Below the pieces are notes generated by a model that saw only the letters and a program-made list of their open reading frames with translations, did not search any database and had not been told where the DNA came from. Both the position numbers and the translations under genes were made by a program. Shown here in pieces: positions 1 through 7,651 of a stretch of 21,700 bases of DNA. This DNA is from Clostridiales bacterium UBA4821 (GTDB lineage: Bacteria; Bacillota; Clostridia; Acetivibrionales; UBA4821). Position 1 is the stretch's first letter. Each line of letters opens with the position of its first letter. The stretch covers positions 1 through 21,700 of the forward strand of contig DHFP01000021.1 in the NCBI GenBank assembly GCA_002402315.1, in the 5' to 3' direction.

Positions 1-457
1 CTTGAATCAAATCCAAAAAGAGCATACCTCTACCAACATATCTTTTAGCAATACTTACTACAAGCCTGAGGTTAGCTTCTGCCAGCCTTCTCTTTGCCTC
101 AGCATCACCCTTTTCCATTTTTTGAGCCAAATCAATCTCTTCCTCAGCAGAAAGAAGCGGTACTTTACCAATTTCCTTTAGATACATCCTGACAGGATCG
201 TCTATATTTATACCCTCAGGAATAGTAATGTCCAGGTCTTCCTCAGTTAGCTGCAAATCTTCCAATTCCGGCTCTATATCTCCAATTACATCTATTCCCA
301 TATTCTCCAACGTATCATAAATCTTTTCTATTTGATCCGGTTCGAGGTCAACCTCTTCAAGCGCATCCATAATTTCTTTATAGGTAAGAATCCCTTTTGA
401 CTTACCCTTTTCAATCAATTCTTTAATTATGGCCTTTTTACTCTCTCCATTTTTCAT
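1..457 (-). CDS. rpoD: RNA polymerase primary sigma factor SigA/RpoD (N-terminal part, cut by window edge)
   Basis: The 152 visible residues are the N-terminus of the housekeeping sigma factor, which directs core RNA polymerase to -10/-35 promoters. Region 1.1 is an acidic stretch (residues about 1-85). Region 1.2 follows with DPVRMYLKEIGKVPLL, then the start of region 2 with EANLRLVVSIAKRYVGRGM and LFLDLIQ at the edge. The ATG at 457 is preceded by the strong ribosome site AAAGGAGG (about 467-474). The gene begins 30 bases after the dnaG stop, so the two are almost certainly co-transcribed, the usual arrangement of the macromolecular synthesis operon in Gram-positive bacteria. The rest of the gene, including regions 3 and 4, lies outside the window. 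Family identity is clear from the region 1.2-2 sequence. Confidence 0.97.
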   Translation of the reverse strand, partial: MKNGESKKAIIKELIEKGKSKGILTYKEIMDALEEVDLEPDQIEKIYDTLENMGIDVIGDIEPELEDLQLTEEDLDITIPEGINIDDPVRMYLKEIGKVPLLSAEEEIDLAQKMEKGDAEAKRRLAEANLRLVVSIAKRYVGRGMLFLDLIQ

Positions 458-487
458 TTTATGCGCCTCCTTTCTGCATTAGTTTAT

Positions 488-2293
488 CTAATTTCTTTTC
501 AGCGATTGCAGTGTTGACGTTATAGTTTTTAATTCTTCTTCTAATTCTAATACATCCCCTTCAGATAAATTTTCATTTTTTATTTTCGATAATATCTCTT
601 GTTTTTTGAATTCAAGTTTTCCTCTCGCTATTGTCTCTATTAGATCACATGCTACTTTAAATGCGTCTTCAAAGTTAAATTCACGCTGCATAATTTCTGT
701 ATACATGCTAATCTCATTTTCATTTTCAAGTATGCTCAATACACTTGAGTAAGTAATATCAATTTGTTTCTCGTTTAGCTTATATATTTTTTCAGCAATA
801 TTCCTAGTGGCTTCTGCCTGAAAATCTTGCGTCTGAATCCTTTGATGAATAAGCTCAAATATCCGTTTGTCTTCATTACTGAGTAATGCAATAAGCATTT
901 TTTCAGTTTGTAATATCTTTGGACTTAACTCCCCTATACCCTTACGAATCTTTATTAAACCTGTCTGAAAATTTTGGTGAGTTTTTAAAATTTTAATCCT
1001 ACCATTTAGAAGTTTATTAATTTCTGTATATATAGGCTCTACACCTATTCCTGTTTCCTCAGATATTTGTTTTATGTAAGCATCTCTTTCAATGCTATTT
1101 TGCACCTTGGCTAATACAGCCGCCGCCTTATTCAAAAATTCTATCTTCCCTCTGGTATCATTCAAATCATACTGTTCTTTAAAAACTTGAATTTTAAATT
1201 GTCCAATTGTCTTTGCATCATTAACCAGATCTTTAAAACTATTAACCCCTTTTTTTCTGACAAACTCATCAGGATCCTTTGCATCTTCAAGCCTAATGAC
1301 TCTAACTGGGATCTCCATATCATTCAGCAGGTCCAATCCCCTGATAGCAGCATTCTGCCCAGCCTGATCAGAATCATATGCTATAATTATTTCTTCAAAA
1401 TACTTTCTCAGGAGTCTTCCCTGTTCTTGAGTGAAAGATGTACCTAGAGATGCAGCTACATTGTTTAAGCCATTTTGGTGTAGTGATATTGCATCCATGT
1501 AACCTTCCACAACAACAACTTTTCTTTCTTGTGATTTTCTGGCGAGATTAAGTCCATAAAGATTTTTTCTTTTGTTAAACACAATTGTTTCAGGCGAGTT
1601 TAAATATTTAGGCAAGGAATTGTCGAGTACTCTTCCTCCAAATCCTATTACCTTATCCCTGACATCAAAAATAGGGAACATTACTCTTGCCTTAAATTTA
1701 TCCTGCAATCTGCTTCTCTTGTCCTTATATGCTAAACCGGATGCCAATATAACCTCTTCATTAAATCCCTTGTCAAGCAAAAACTTACTCAAATCATTAT
1801 TTATTCCAAACGCAAAGCCTAATCCAAATTTCCTTACTGTTTCACCTGATATTTCTCTGTTCTTTAAGTAATCTCTCGCTATACCTGCTTGTTTGGCAGT
1901 CAGCATATTATAGTAATATCTTGCTGCTTCAACGTTTATTTTCAAAACCTGCTCTTTCAGGTTAGTTTTCTCTGAATTAAAAGCTTCCGAACTTCCCTCC
2001 GGCAACTGTATTTTGGCCCTGTCTGCAAGGTGCTTGATTGATTCAACAAATTCCAGATTCTCAATTTTTGAAATGAAGTGAATTACATTACCACCTATGC
2101 CACATCCAAAACAATGAAATATTTGTTTTTCAGTTGAAACAGAAAAGGATGGTGTTTTCTCCGGGTGAAAGGGACATAAGCCGAAATAATTTCTTCCACT
2201 TCTTTTCAGCTTTACATATTCGGAAACTACATCTAATATGTCATTTGAACTTTTAATTTCTTCTATCAAATCATCCGAATAAAATCCTGACAT
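488..2293 (-). CDS. dnaG: DNA primase DnaG
   Basis: Primase synthesises the RNA primers for chromosomal replication and works with the replicative helicase. Domains in order: CHC2 zinc ribbon with CPFHPEKTPSF and HCFGCG (ligands Cys40, His43, Cys61, Cys64); catalytic core; TOPRIM fold with VVVVEGYMDA (Glu263) and IIAYDSDQAG (Asp307, Asp309); then a C-terminal helicase-interaction region of about 160 residues. Its 601 residues match the family length. A GTG at 2302 is also in frame, but the ATG at 2293 is preferred because AGGTG lies about 7 bases before it and the protein then starts MSGFYSDDLIEEI, as DnaG proteins usually do. rpoD follows 30 bases downstream. No convincing promoter was found upstream; a small ORF ends directly before the start. 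Confidence 0.97.
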   Translation of the reverse strand: MSGFYSDDLIEEIKSSNDILDVVSEYVKLKRSGRNYFGLCPFHPEKTPSFSVSTEKQIFHCFGCGIGGNVIHFISKIENLEFVESIKHLADRAKIQLPEGSSEAFNSEKTNLKEQVLKINVEAARYYYNMLTAKQAGIARDYLKNREISGETVRKFGLGFAFGINNDLSKFLLDKGFNEEVILASGLAYKDKRSRLQDKFKARVMFPIFDVRDKVIGFGGRVLDNSLPKYLNSPETIVFNKRKNLYGLNLARKSQERKVVVVEGYMDAISLHQNGLNNVAASLGTSFTQEQGRLLRKYFEEIIIAYDSDQAGQNAAIRGLDLLNDMEIPVRVIRLEDAKDPDEFVRKKGVNSFKDLVNDAKTIGQFKIQVFKEQYDLNDTRGKIEFLNKAAAVLAKVQNSIERDAYIKQISEETGIGVEPIYTEINKLLNGRIKILKTHQNFQTGLIKIRKGIGELSPKILQTEKMLIALLSNEDKRIFELIHQRIQTQDFQAEATRNIAEKIYKLNEKQIDITYSSVLSILENENEISMYTEIMQREFNFEDAFKVACDLIETIARGKLEFKKQEILSKIKNENLSEGDVLELEEELKTITSTLQSLKRN

Positions 2294-2302
2294 TATTAAC
2301 AC

Positions 2303-2419
2303 CTATAATATTGGTTGCTTGGCCATGCTAATGGTTCGCAATCTCATTTTGCTATTCTTTAACTGTTCGACAAAATCATTAATTTTCCTCCTAAGTACGA
2401 AATTAAATATTAATATCAT
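2303..2419 (-). CDS. possible 38-residue leader ORF ending at the dnaG start
   Basis: An open frame runs from an ATG at 2419 to a TAG at 2303-2305, directly next to the in-frame GTG of dnaG. The tail reads RRKINDFVEQLKNSK then MRLRTISMAKQPIL, which looks protein-like, but no family is recognised. The ATG has no ribosome site. The only strong site in the leader (AGGAGG, 2387-2392) lies inside this ORF and instead serves an overlapping six-codon frame, MILSNS, at 2379-2359. It could be a leader peptide coupling translation into dnaG, the decayed end of an older upstream gene, or chance in AT-rich DNA. Low confidence that it is a gene. Confidence 0.2.
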   Translation of the reverse strand: MILIFNFVLRRKINDFVEQLKNSKMRLRTISMAKQPIL

Positions 2420-2638
2420 ATTTATGTACAAGGACTATTTTATATTCGACAAGTAAAATTTATTTTCCTTCTTTTTATTCAATTATTTTCAAGCATATTT
2501 TTAACTATTTTTTACAATCTTATACCTTGTAGGTTTGACAGGTTTACTTAAAAGAGTTGAGTAAGGCTTCAAAAATTATCAGAAATGTTTGAAGCCCTTA
2601 TACAAAAGAATATTATATGAGATGTTAATAGTCGATGA
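2420..2638. other. intergenic stretch between thiM and dnaG
   Basis: AT-rich non-coding DNA. Apart from the stem-loop at 2563-2599 I see no gene or RNA. The dnaG-rpoD promoter probably lies here or just downstream, but no hexamer pair stands out. Confidence 0.5.
2563..2599 (-). terminator. weak stem-loop, likely end of the thiamine operon transcript
   Basis: GGCTTCAAA (2565-2573) pairs with TTTGAAGCC (2588-2596), extended by two further pairs across a one-base bulge, with a 14-base loop. It lies 40 bases past the thiM stop. On the minus strand it is followed by ACTCAACTCTTTT rather than a clean U-run, so termination efficiency is uncertain. Confidence 0.45.
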
Positions 2639-3442
2639 TTATTTAGAAATCCCAACTTTCCCGGCAGTAATTTCAGTAAATTCTTCTTGTTTTAAATTAT
2701 ATATAGCATCTATAAAGTTTATACTGAAGCTGCCCGGCCCATTGGATACCCTTGAAGCCTTTTCAGCACAGGCACCATAAAATGCCAGAGCAGATAAAGC
2801 TCCGAAAGTTGAATCTTCGCTTACAGATATAAAAGCTCCCATGAGCGAACTCAGAGCACATCCGGTTCCGGTAATCAACTGGAGCATTTCATGTCCTGTT
2901 TTGTTGTAAAAGACTCTTTCCCCGTCTGAAATGTAATCTGTCTGCCCTGTAGCAGAAACCATGATGCCTGTTTGCAATGCCAAATCTTTTATTGCTTTCA
3001 AGTCAACTTCAGACGCCAGACTGTCAACACCTTTTGTCGCACCTGAGATACCTTTGAACCAACTAATTTCTCCATAATTGCCCCTAATTAAACTAAGTTT
3101 TAATTCTTTTAAAATGTGGGTAGTAATATCACTACGATAATTGGTTGCTCCTGTAGCAACAGGATCCAAGACTATGGGCTTATTAAGTTTATTAGCTATC
3201 TCTCCTGCTTTTAGAAAGTAATCAACCTGCCGGGAGTGAAGAGTACCTATATTCAAAACCAGAACATTAGAAATTCTAATTAAATCTTCAGCTTCCAAAA
3301 TCCCTTCCGACATTATAGGTGATGCCCCAGCTGCCAGCAGTATATTGGCTGTAAAATTCGTTACAACATTATTTGTTAAATTTAAAACCAATGGTTTTCT
3401 TTCCCTAACTTCTTCTCTTATTGTCCATAGTTCTTTTATCAT
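2639..3442 (-). CDS. thiM: Hydroxyethylthiazole kinase ThiM
   Basis: Phosphorylates 4-methyl-5-(2-hydroxyethyl)thiazole with ATP, giving the thiazole phosphate that ThiE joins to HMP-PP; a salvage enzyme. The 267 residues match the family. The N-terminal substrate region is LNLTNNVVTNFTANILLAAG with SPIMSE (Met44). The middle has KPIVLDPVATGAT and RGNYGEI. The ribokinase-like active-site anion hole is TGTGCALSS, with the conserved Cys195. The ATG at 3442 overlaps the thiC stop in an ATGA arrangement (thiC TGA at 3439-3441), and a GGAGA ribosome site lies inside the thiC end, so translation is probably coupled. It is the last gene of the riboswitch-controlled operon, and its presence without thiazole-synthesis genes suggests the cell relies on imported or recycled thiazole. 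Confidence 0.96.
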   Translation of the reverse strand: MIKELWTIREEVRERKPLVLNLTNNVVTNFTANILLAAGASPIMSEGILEAEDLIRISNVLVLNIGTLHSRQVDYFLKAGEIANKLNKPIVLDPVATGATNYRSDITTHILKELKLSLIRGNYGEISWFKGISGATKGVDSLASEVDLKAIKDLALQTGIMVSATGQTDYISDGERVFYNKTGHEMLQLITGTGCALSSLMGAFISVSEDSTFGALSALAFYGACAEKASRVSNGPGSFSINFIDAIYNLKQEEFTEITAGKVGISK

Positions 3443-4725
3443 TTTCTTTCTCCTCTCTCATTCATTATTTTCATTGCACAAAGGCTGCCACACATAGTAC
3501 ATGTTGTTACATCGCCGCTTCCTCTATCGTTGCGGATTTTCCTTGCCCTCTCCGGATTAATAGCCAATCTGAACTGCTCCTCCCAATTAAGCTCTTTTCT
3601 GGCTTTACTCATTTTATAGTCCCATTCATAGGCTTCCTTATTGCCTCTTGCAAGGTCAGCGGCATGAGCTGCGATTTTGAGTGCAACAACACCTTCTTCA
3701 ACATCTTCCACAGTAGGCAAGCCTAAATGTTCAGCCGGAGTCACGTAACACAGGAAGTCCGCTCCAAAGTATGCAGCCCATGCTCCCCCGATTGCCGCTG
3801 TTATGTGGTCATATCCCGGCGCTACGTCGGTTACGAGCGGGCCAAGAACATAAAATGGGGCATTGTCACACAGCCGCTTCATCATGCTTATGTTCATTTC
3901 AATCTGGTTTATGGGTACATGCCCCGGACCTTCGACCATAACCTGAACACCATTTTCTTTAGCTGCTTTTACCAATTCACCCAGCTTCATAAGCTCCATC
4001 AATTGAAGCCTGTCTGTTGCATCTGCTATTGATCCCGGTCTTAAGCCGTCTCCAAGACTTAAGGTCATATCATACTTCCTGCAGATTTTTAATAACTCAT
4101 CAAACCTCTCGTATAAAGGATTCTCCATATTGTTTTTTTCCATCCAGTCAAGTGTAATTGAACCTCCTCTGCTGACAACCTCGGTAAGCCGCGGATATTT
4201 ATCAACTGCTTTCAATATTTCCCTTGTTACACCAACATGTACGGTTATGAAGTCCACCCCGTCCTCGGCGTGCTTTTCTATCACTTCAAACATTTGACCG
4301 GGTGACATCCTGGCAGTATCATTATGTTTTTTAACTGCTTCGGTTGCAGCCTGATACAAGGGTACGCTTCCGACAGGGACAGAGCTTCCTCTTATGATTT
4401 CCTTTCTTATTCTATCAATATCTCCTCCGGTGCTCAAATCCATAACTGCATCAGTACCTGCTTTTATTGATTTATGAAGCTTTAGCAGCTCTGTTTGAAT
4501 TGAACAACAGTGCTGAGATGTTCCGATATTTGTGTTAATTTTAACCTTTAGACCTTCTCCAATTCCTCTTGGAATAATGTTTTTGTGATTAATATTGCAT
4601 GGAATTACCACAGTTCCAGAAGCCATTCTTTGCCTGATAGTTTCCGGTGAAATCCTTTCGTACTCTGCAACTATATCCATTTCTTTGGTGATAAAATTCT
4701 CACGGGCTTTTATTAGTTGTGTCAT
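3439..4725 (-). CDS. thiC: Phosphomethylpyrimidine synthase ThiC
   Basis: A radical-SAM enzyme that rearranges aminoimidazole ribotide to HMP phosphate, the de novo pyrimidine branch of thiamine synthesis. At 428 residues it is the short form of the family, lacking the extra N-terminal domain of the roughly 600-residue enterobacterial enzyme. Core motifs visible: GTSQHCCSIQTELLKL, DLSTGG, SVPVGSVPLYQA, EDGVDFITVHVGV, LGDGLRPGSI, VEGPGHVP and TPAEHLGLP. The C-terminal [4Fe-4S] motif reads CTMCGSLC (Cys409, 412, 416). An in-frame TTG at 4761 exists, but the ATG at 4725 follows the strong site GAGGGGGA and matches the expected N-terminus MTQLIKAREN. The start overlaps the thiE end by 26 bases. 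The related BzaF (benzimidazole synthesis) is unlikely, given neighbours thiE, thiM and the TPP riboswitch. Confidence 0.95.
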   Translation of the reverse strand: MTQLIKARENFITKEMDIVAEYERISPETIRQRMASGTVVIPCNINHKNIIPRGIGEGLKVKINTNIGTSQHCCSIQTELLKLHKSIKAGTDAVMDLSTGGDIDRIRKEIIRGSSVPVGSVPLYQAATEAVKKHNDTARMSPGQMFEVIEKHAEDGVDFITVHVGVTREILKAVDKYPRLTEVVSRGGSITLDWMEKNNMENPLYERFDELLKICRKYDMTLSLGDGLRPGSIADATDRLQLMELMKLGELVKAAKENGVQVMVEGPGHVPINQIEMNISMMKRLCDNAPFYVLGPLVTDVAPGYDHITAAIGGAWAAYFGADFLCYVTPAEHLGLPTVEDVEEGVVALKIAAHAADLARGNKEAYEWDYKMSKARKELNWEEQFRLAINPERARKIRNDRGSGDVTTCTMCGSLCAMKIMNERGERK

Positions 4726-5767
4726 ATCTTTCCCCCTCGTAAATTTTTTCTCTGCCCTCAAGGATATCCTTGAACCGCTTTACAGCACCGGACGGGTCAA
4801 CGCTTCCCAGTACAGCAGATACCACTGCAAACCCATCAGCACCTGCTTTTATTACCCTTTCTGAATTTTCAAGATTTATTCCGCCTATTGCAATAATCTT
4901 TGCATCCGGAAATTCTATTCTAATATCTGCAATGGATTTCATTCCGCACGCCGGATGGGCATCCTTCTTGGTTGGAGTCGGAAATATAGGTCCATGCCCT
5001 ATATAGTCTGCTCCGTTTTCAATTGCTTCTTTTGCCTGTTTGTATGTGCTGGATGAAATACCTATTATTCTATCACCCAAATATCTTTTTGCTTTTTCAT
5101 AGGTCAAATCATCCTGTCCCATGTGAACGCCGTCGGCATCCACTGCCAGTGCCAGATCCATCCTCTCGTTGATTATTAGTGGTATACCATGCTTTTTTGT
5201 CATCTCCCTAAGCCTTTCAGCCTCTCTTAACATCTCGCGGGATGTTTTCTCTTTTGCCCGGTACTGAAGAACCGTAACACCGGACATGATGCATTGTTCA
5301 ATAACGGAAAATATTGAAGGATCCTTCAGGTATACATCGTCTGTTACCAGATATAGACTATAATCAATTGACTTAGGCATTTTCAACATTATTACCTTTT
5401 CCAATTCATATGTAATAAACCGTGCCTGTTTGAAATACTCACTCTTACCTCTTAGTAGTTTGGAATATTCCTCTAGAACCCTGAGGCTTTCTTCCACACG
5501 TTTAAAGTTTGCCGTTATGACTTCGTTCAGATTTTTTCTTTCACTTTCGAGGTAGTCAGATTCTGCCCCCACATCAATTTCTGACTGTCTGAAAAGATAA
5601 GGTGCAGTTTCAAAACTCTTTTCCCCGTCCTTTAAAAGATGCCTTAACTGCTTAAATTTTAGGTATAATTCACGGTCATTGAGATAAAATCTTCCTATCT
5701 CCTCAACTACCCTCAAACCTTCTCTTGCGCGGTTCAGGTTGGCATCTACTATACGCAGCAGCTCCAT
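4700..5767 (-). CDS. thiE: ThiD2-ThiE fusion: HMP-P kinase and thiamine phosphate synthase
   Basis: Two domains. Residues about 1-127 form an alpha-helical ThiD2-type domain (RIVDANLNRAREGLRVVEE, later NFKRVEESLRVLEEY), the family described as an HMP-phosphate kinase unrelated to ribokinase-like ThiD. Residues about 136-335 form a ThiE TIM barrel, with YSLYLVTDD at its start, VLQYRAKEK, GVHMGQDDL, GHGPIFPTPTKKDA and IIAIGGI, which couples HMP-PP to thiazole phosphate to give thiamine phosphate. The fusion lets one protein supply and use HMP-PP. The ATG at 5767 is chosen over an in-frame GTG at 5800, because the GTG lies inside the attenuator hairpin, whereas the ATG follows AGGGGGGAG. It is the first gene of the operon, directly below the riboswitch. 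No stand-alone thiD is present in the window. Confidence 0.94.
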   Translation of the reverse strand: MELLRIVDANLNRAREGLRVVEEIGRFYLNDRELYLKFKQLRHLLKDGEKSFETAPYLFRQSEIDVGAESDYLESERKNLNEVITANFKRVEESLRVLEEYSKLLRGKSEYFKQARFITYELEKVIMLKMPKSIDYSLYLVTDDVYLKDPSIFSVIEQCIMSGVTVLQYRAKEKTSREMLREAERLREMTKKHGIPLIINERMDLALAVDADGVHMGQDDLTYEKAKRYLGDRIIGISSSTYKQAKEAIENGADYIGHGPIFPTPTKKDAHPACGMKSIADIRIEFPDAKIIAIGGINLENSERVIKAGADGFAVVSAVLGSVDPSGAVKRFKDILEGREKIYEGERYDTTNKSP

Positions 5768-5785
5768 TCTCTCCCCCCTTCTGTT

Positions 5786-5816
5786 AAAAAAACCTCTCAC
5801 CGTTAAGGTAAGAGGT
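5786..5816 (-). terminator. intrinsic terminator of the TPP riboswitch
   Basis: CCTCTTACC (5815-5807, minus strand) pairs with GGTGAGAGG (5801-5793) through one G-U pair, with a five-base loop, followed by a run of seven U (5792-5786). It lies between the aptamer and the thiE ribosome site, so it is the expression platform. The 3' strand of aptamer stem P1 (GAGAGG) could instead pair with the CCTCTT of this hairpin and act as an antiterminator when TPP is absent (inference). Confidence 0.9.
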
Positions 5817-5833
5817 CAGTTATATCTTTACGC

Positions 5834-5930
5834 TCCTCTCCCTCCGCTGGTATTACCCAGAACAGGTTCCAAGGGTAAACTTCTTCATCGCAAAGTTTTC
5901 TCAGCCGGACTCATCCGGCACCCCTGAGGT
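5834..5930 (-). ncRNA. TPP riboswitch (THI element) aptamer
   Basis: Read on the minus strand, it contains the invariant blocks of the thiamine pyrophosphate aptamer: CAGGGGTGCC, then GGCTGAGA, then ACCCTTGGAACCTG, then GGGTAATACCAGCG and GGAGGGA. An outer stem forms from CCTC at the 5' side and GAGG at the 3' side. The aptamer binds TPP and favours the downstream terminator, shutting off thiE-thiC-thiM when thiamine is plentiful. The position 67 bases upstream of thiE and the operon content agree fully. Confidence 0.97.
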
Positions 5931-5943
5931 TTTACTTAGAATT

Positions 5944-5972
5944 AATTTATGTCATCCAAACCATATTGTCAA
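5944..5972 (-). promoter_or_regulatory. probable sigma-A promoter of the thiamine operon
   Basis: A perfect -35 TTGACA (5967-5972) and a -10 TAAATT (5944-5949) are separated by 17 bases. A start about seven bases beyond the -10 would fall just before the aptamer, as expected for a riboswitch transcript. The -10 is a 4/6 match; CATAAA at 5946-5951 is an alternative with a 15-base spacer. Confidence 0.65.
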
Positions 5973-6169
5973 GTACTTTATCTCAGTCTAACACATTATC
6001 CACATACTTTTTTGCAAATTCCTGCAGATTAGTTATTCGCATCCAAATTATAATATTAATATACATATATTTTTATTATAAATATATGTTCTTCGTATAG
6101 AAAAAGAAGGATATTCCCTGATTTTGTAGAAATATATATTTATTATCTATAAATTGGAGGATATACTGT

Positions 6170-7591
6170 ATGATTGCCAATAAAATAATTACCTTCATTG
6201 TTGAGTTCATCAACAGATTTATGGACTTTCATGATTTTGCCTGTGCTATTATACTTCTTTTCGCAATAAGCTCTTTTGTCTACTTCCTTTCTCTGAACAG
6301 GAAAATGAATAATGATATAATATCCCTGACTAACGATGTCGAAAACCTTTCAGGCACAACCGATGAAAAAATGGTTATTTTAAATGATATAGTCAATTCC
6401 AAGAAAAACAGTAAAGAGATTAAAAATCTTTGGAAAAAGTACTATGCCACTCTTCTAAAATATGGTGCTGAGGGATCATCTATTGACATAAGCTCTTTCT
6501 TTAACAAGGTTACTTTAGTGGATATTCCAACCAAAAGAAAGATAGCAGAAATTATTCCCGGTATACTTATTGCAGCAGGAATACTAGGTACCTTCACGGG
6601 TCTTATCGTTGGATTAAATACAATAGATGTAACAAATCCTGAAGCAATTCAATCCAGCATGCTTCCTCTTCTGGAAGGACTTAAAATCGGGTTTTTGACT
6701 TCAGTGCTAGGTATTGGCTCATCCCTTTCCTGGAACTTGTTTGACAGAATTCTGCTCCACAGTATAGTTAAAAGTGTTAATAATTTTCAGGTGGCTTATG
6801 AACAAATCTTTCCTGCCGAGTCACTCGGCTCCTACCTCATAGAAATGATCAAGCTTCAAAGTGCACAAACTGCAGCTGTTGAACAAATGTCTACCAATAT
6901 TACAGAAGATAAGACAAAAAAATCTCACAATCTCTCCGAAGAACAATCTTTTTCAAAACTATCCAATGCAATATCGAGTTCCATAAATAAAAACCTTGAG
7001 CCTCTTACTCTCTGCATATTCGAATTAACCAACAGGCTTTCTGACATTGCAAGCCAGCAGCAAGCAAATACACAAAAGTCGGCTGCACTCTCAAATGGCG
7101 GTAAGCTTTCAAATGTCTCTCTTGATAATCTGGGTCCGGCTTTGGAGAACATCTCACAACAGCAGACCGGTGTCAAAGAAAATGTTGATCAGATGCTGAC
7201 TGAATTTAAAGAAACAAAATCGGTCCAGGAAGGTATTGCAAATAATCTGAATGAATTGAATACCTCTGTAAAAAACATGTCCGGAAACATAGAAGAAATT
7301 GTGGGAAAAGCTATGGATTCATCAATGGTAGAATTAAATCAGAATTTTATTGAATCAGTTAAAGATATATCGGATAAGATCCAAGATGGTATAAAAAATG
7401 CTTTTGATGATGAGATAAAGAAGGTTACTCTACATATTGATGAAACTGTTGATAATGTCCAGAAGACCGTGGAAAATACTGCAAAGGAATTTGATGATCT
7501 TAAAGGTTCAATGAAGAACATAGATAACAAGCTGGGGGATAAAATATTATATCCTTCGAAGACCAAGCGCAGCGATGGTGAATTCTATTAA
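6170..7591 (+). CDS. MotA/ExbB-type proton channel protein with long cytoplasmic tail, ZorA-like
   Basis: 473 residues. Membrane segments at about 22-41, 128-149 and 170-190. The second and third carry the MotA/TolQ/ExbB signature (IPGILIAAGILGTFTGLIVG, then LLEGLKIGFLTSVLGIGSSL). Residues about 220-460 form a soluble, heptad-rich, Gln/Asn/Ser-rich tail predicted to be helical or coiled-coil. A stator with a long inner tail is typical of ZorA of Zorya defence systems and unlike plain ExbB or MotA. With the downstream OmpA-domain partner it should form a proton-driven motor unit in the membrane. The ATG at 6170 follows TTGGAGG (6154-6160). No clear promoter is seen in the AT-rich 230 bases upstream. 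The gene is divergent from the thiamine operon. ZorA-like is inferred from architecture; another MotAB-like motor is possible. Confidence 0.8.
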   Translation: MIANKIITFIVEFINRFMDFHDFACAIILLFAISSFVYFLSLNRKMNNDIISLTNDVENLSGTTDEKMVILNDIVNSKKNSKEIKNLWKKYYATLLKYGAEGSSIDISSFFNKVTLVDIPTKRKIAEIIPGILIAAGILGTFTGLIVGLNTIDVTNPEAIQSSMLPLLEGLKIGFLTSVLGIGSSLSWNLFDRILLHSIVKSVNNFQVAYEQIFPAESLGSYLIEMIKLQSAQTAAVEQMSTNITEDKTKKSHNLSEEQSFSKLSNAISSSINKNLEPLTLCIFELTNRLSDIASQQQANTQKSAALSNGGKLSNVSLDNLGPALENISQQQTGVKENVDQMLTEFKETKSVQEGIANNLNELNTSVKNMSGNIEEIVGKAMDSSMVELNQNFIESVKDISDKIQDGIKNAFDDEIKKVTLHIDETVDNVQKTVENTAKEFDDLKGSMKNIDNKLGDKILYPSKTKRSDGEFY

Positions 7592-7596
7592 TATGA

Positions 7597-7624
7597 GTAG
7601 GGAACAGATATATCTGTTCCCTAC
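7597..7624. repeat. 28-base perfect palindrome, copy 1
   Basis: The half GTAGGGAACAGATA is followed directly by its exact reverse complement. It lies five bases after the motA-like stop codon and before the ribosome site of the next gene. As RNA it folds into a 12-pair stem with a UAUA loop. No U-run follows, so it is not a typical terminator. It is identical to copy 3 at 10180. Confidence 0.95.
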
Positions 7625-7651
7625 AATGCATTATAACAAGGAGGACTCAAT

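Noticed and set aside
1187..1871. Plus-strand open frames inside dnaG
   Set aside because: They lie opposite a well-conserved primase, lack ribosome sites and resemble no protein family.
3439..4725. BzaF-type benzimidazole synthase instead of ThiC
   Set aside because: Neighbouring thiE, thiM and the TPP riboswitch place it in thiamine synthesis.
6041..6150. Promoter for the motor pair
   Set aside because: TATAAT occurs at 6049 but no -35-like hexamer lies at the right distance; the region is too AT-rich to call.
7597..7624. Palindromes as intrinsic terminators
   Set aside because: No U-run follows any copy in the transcribed direction, and copy 1 lies between two genes that appear to form one operon.
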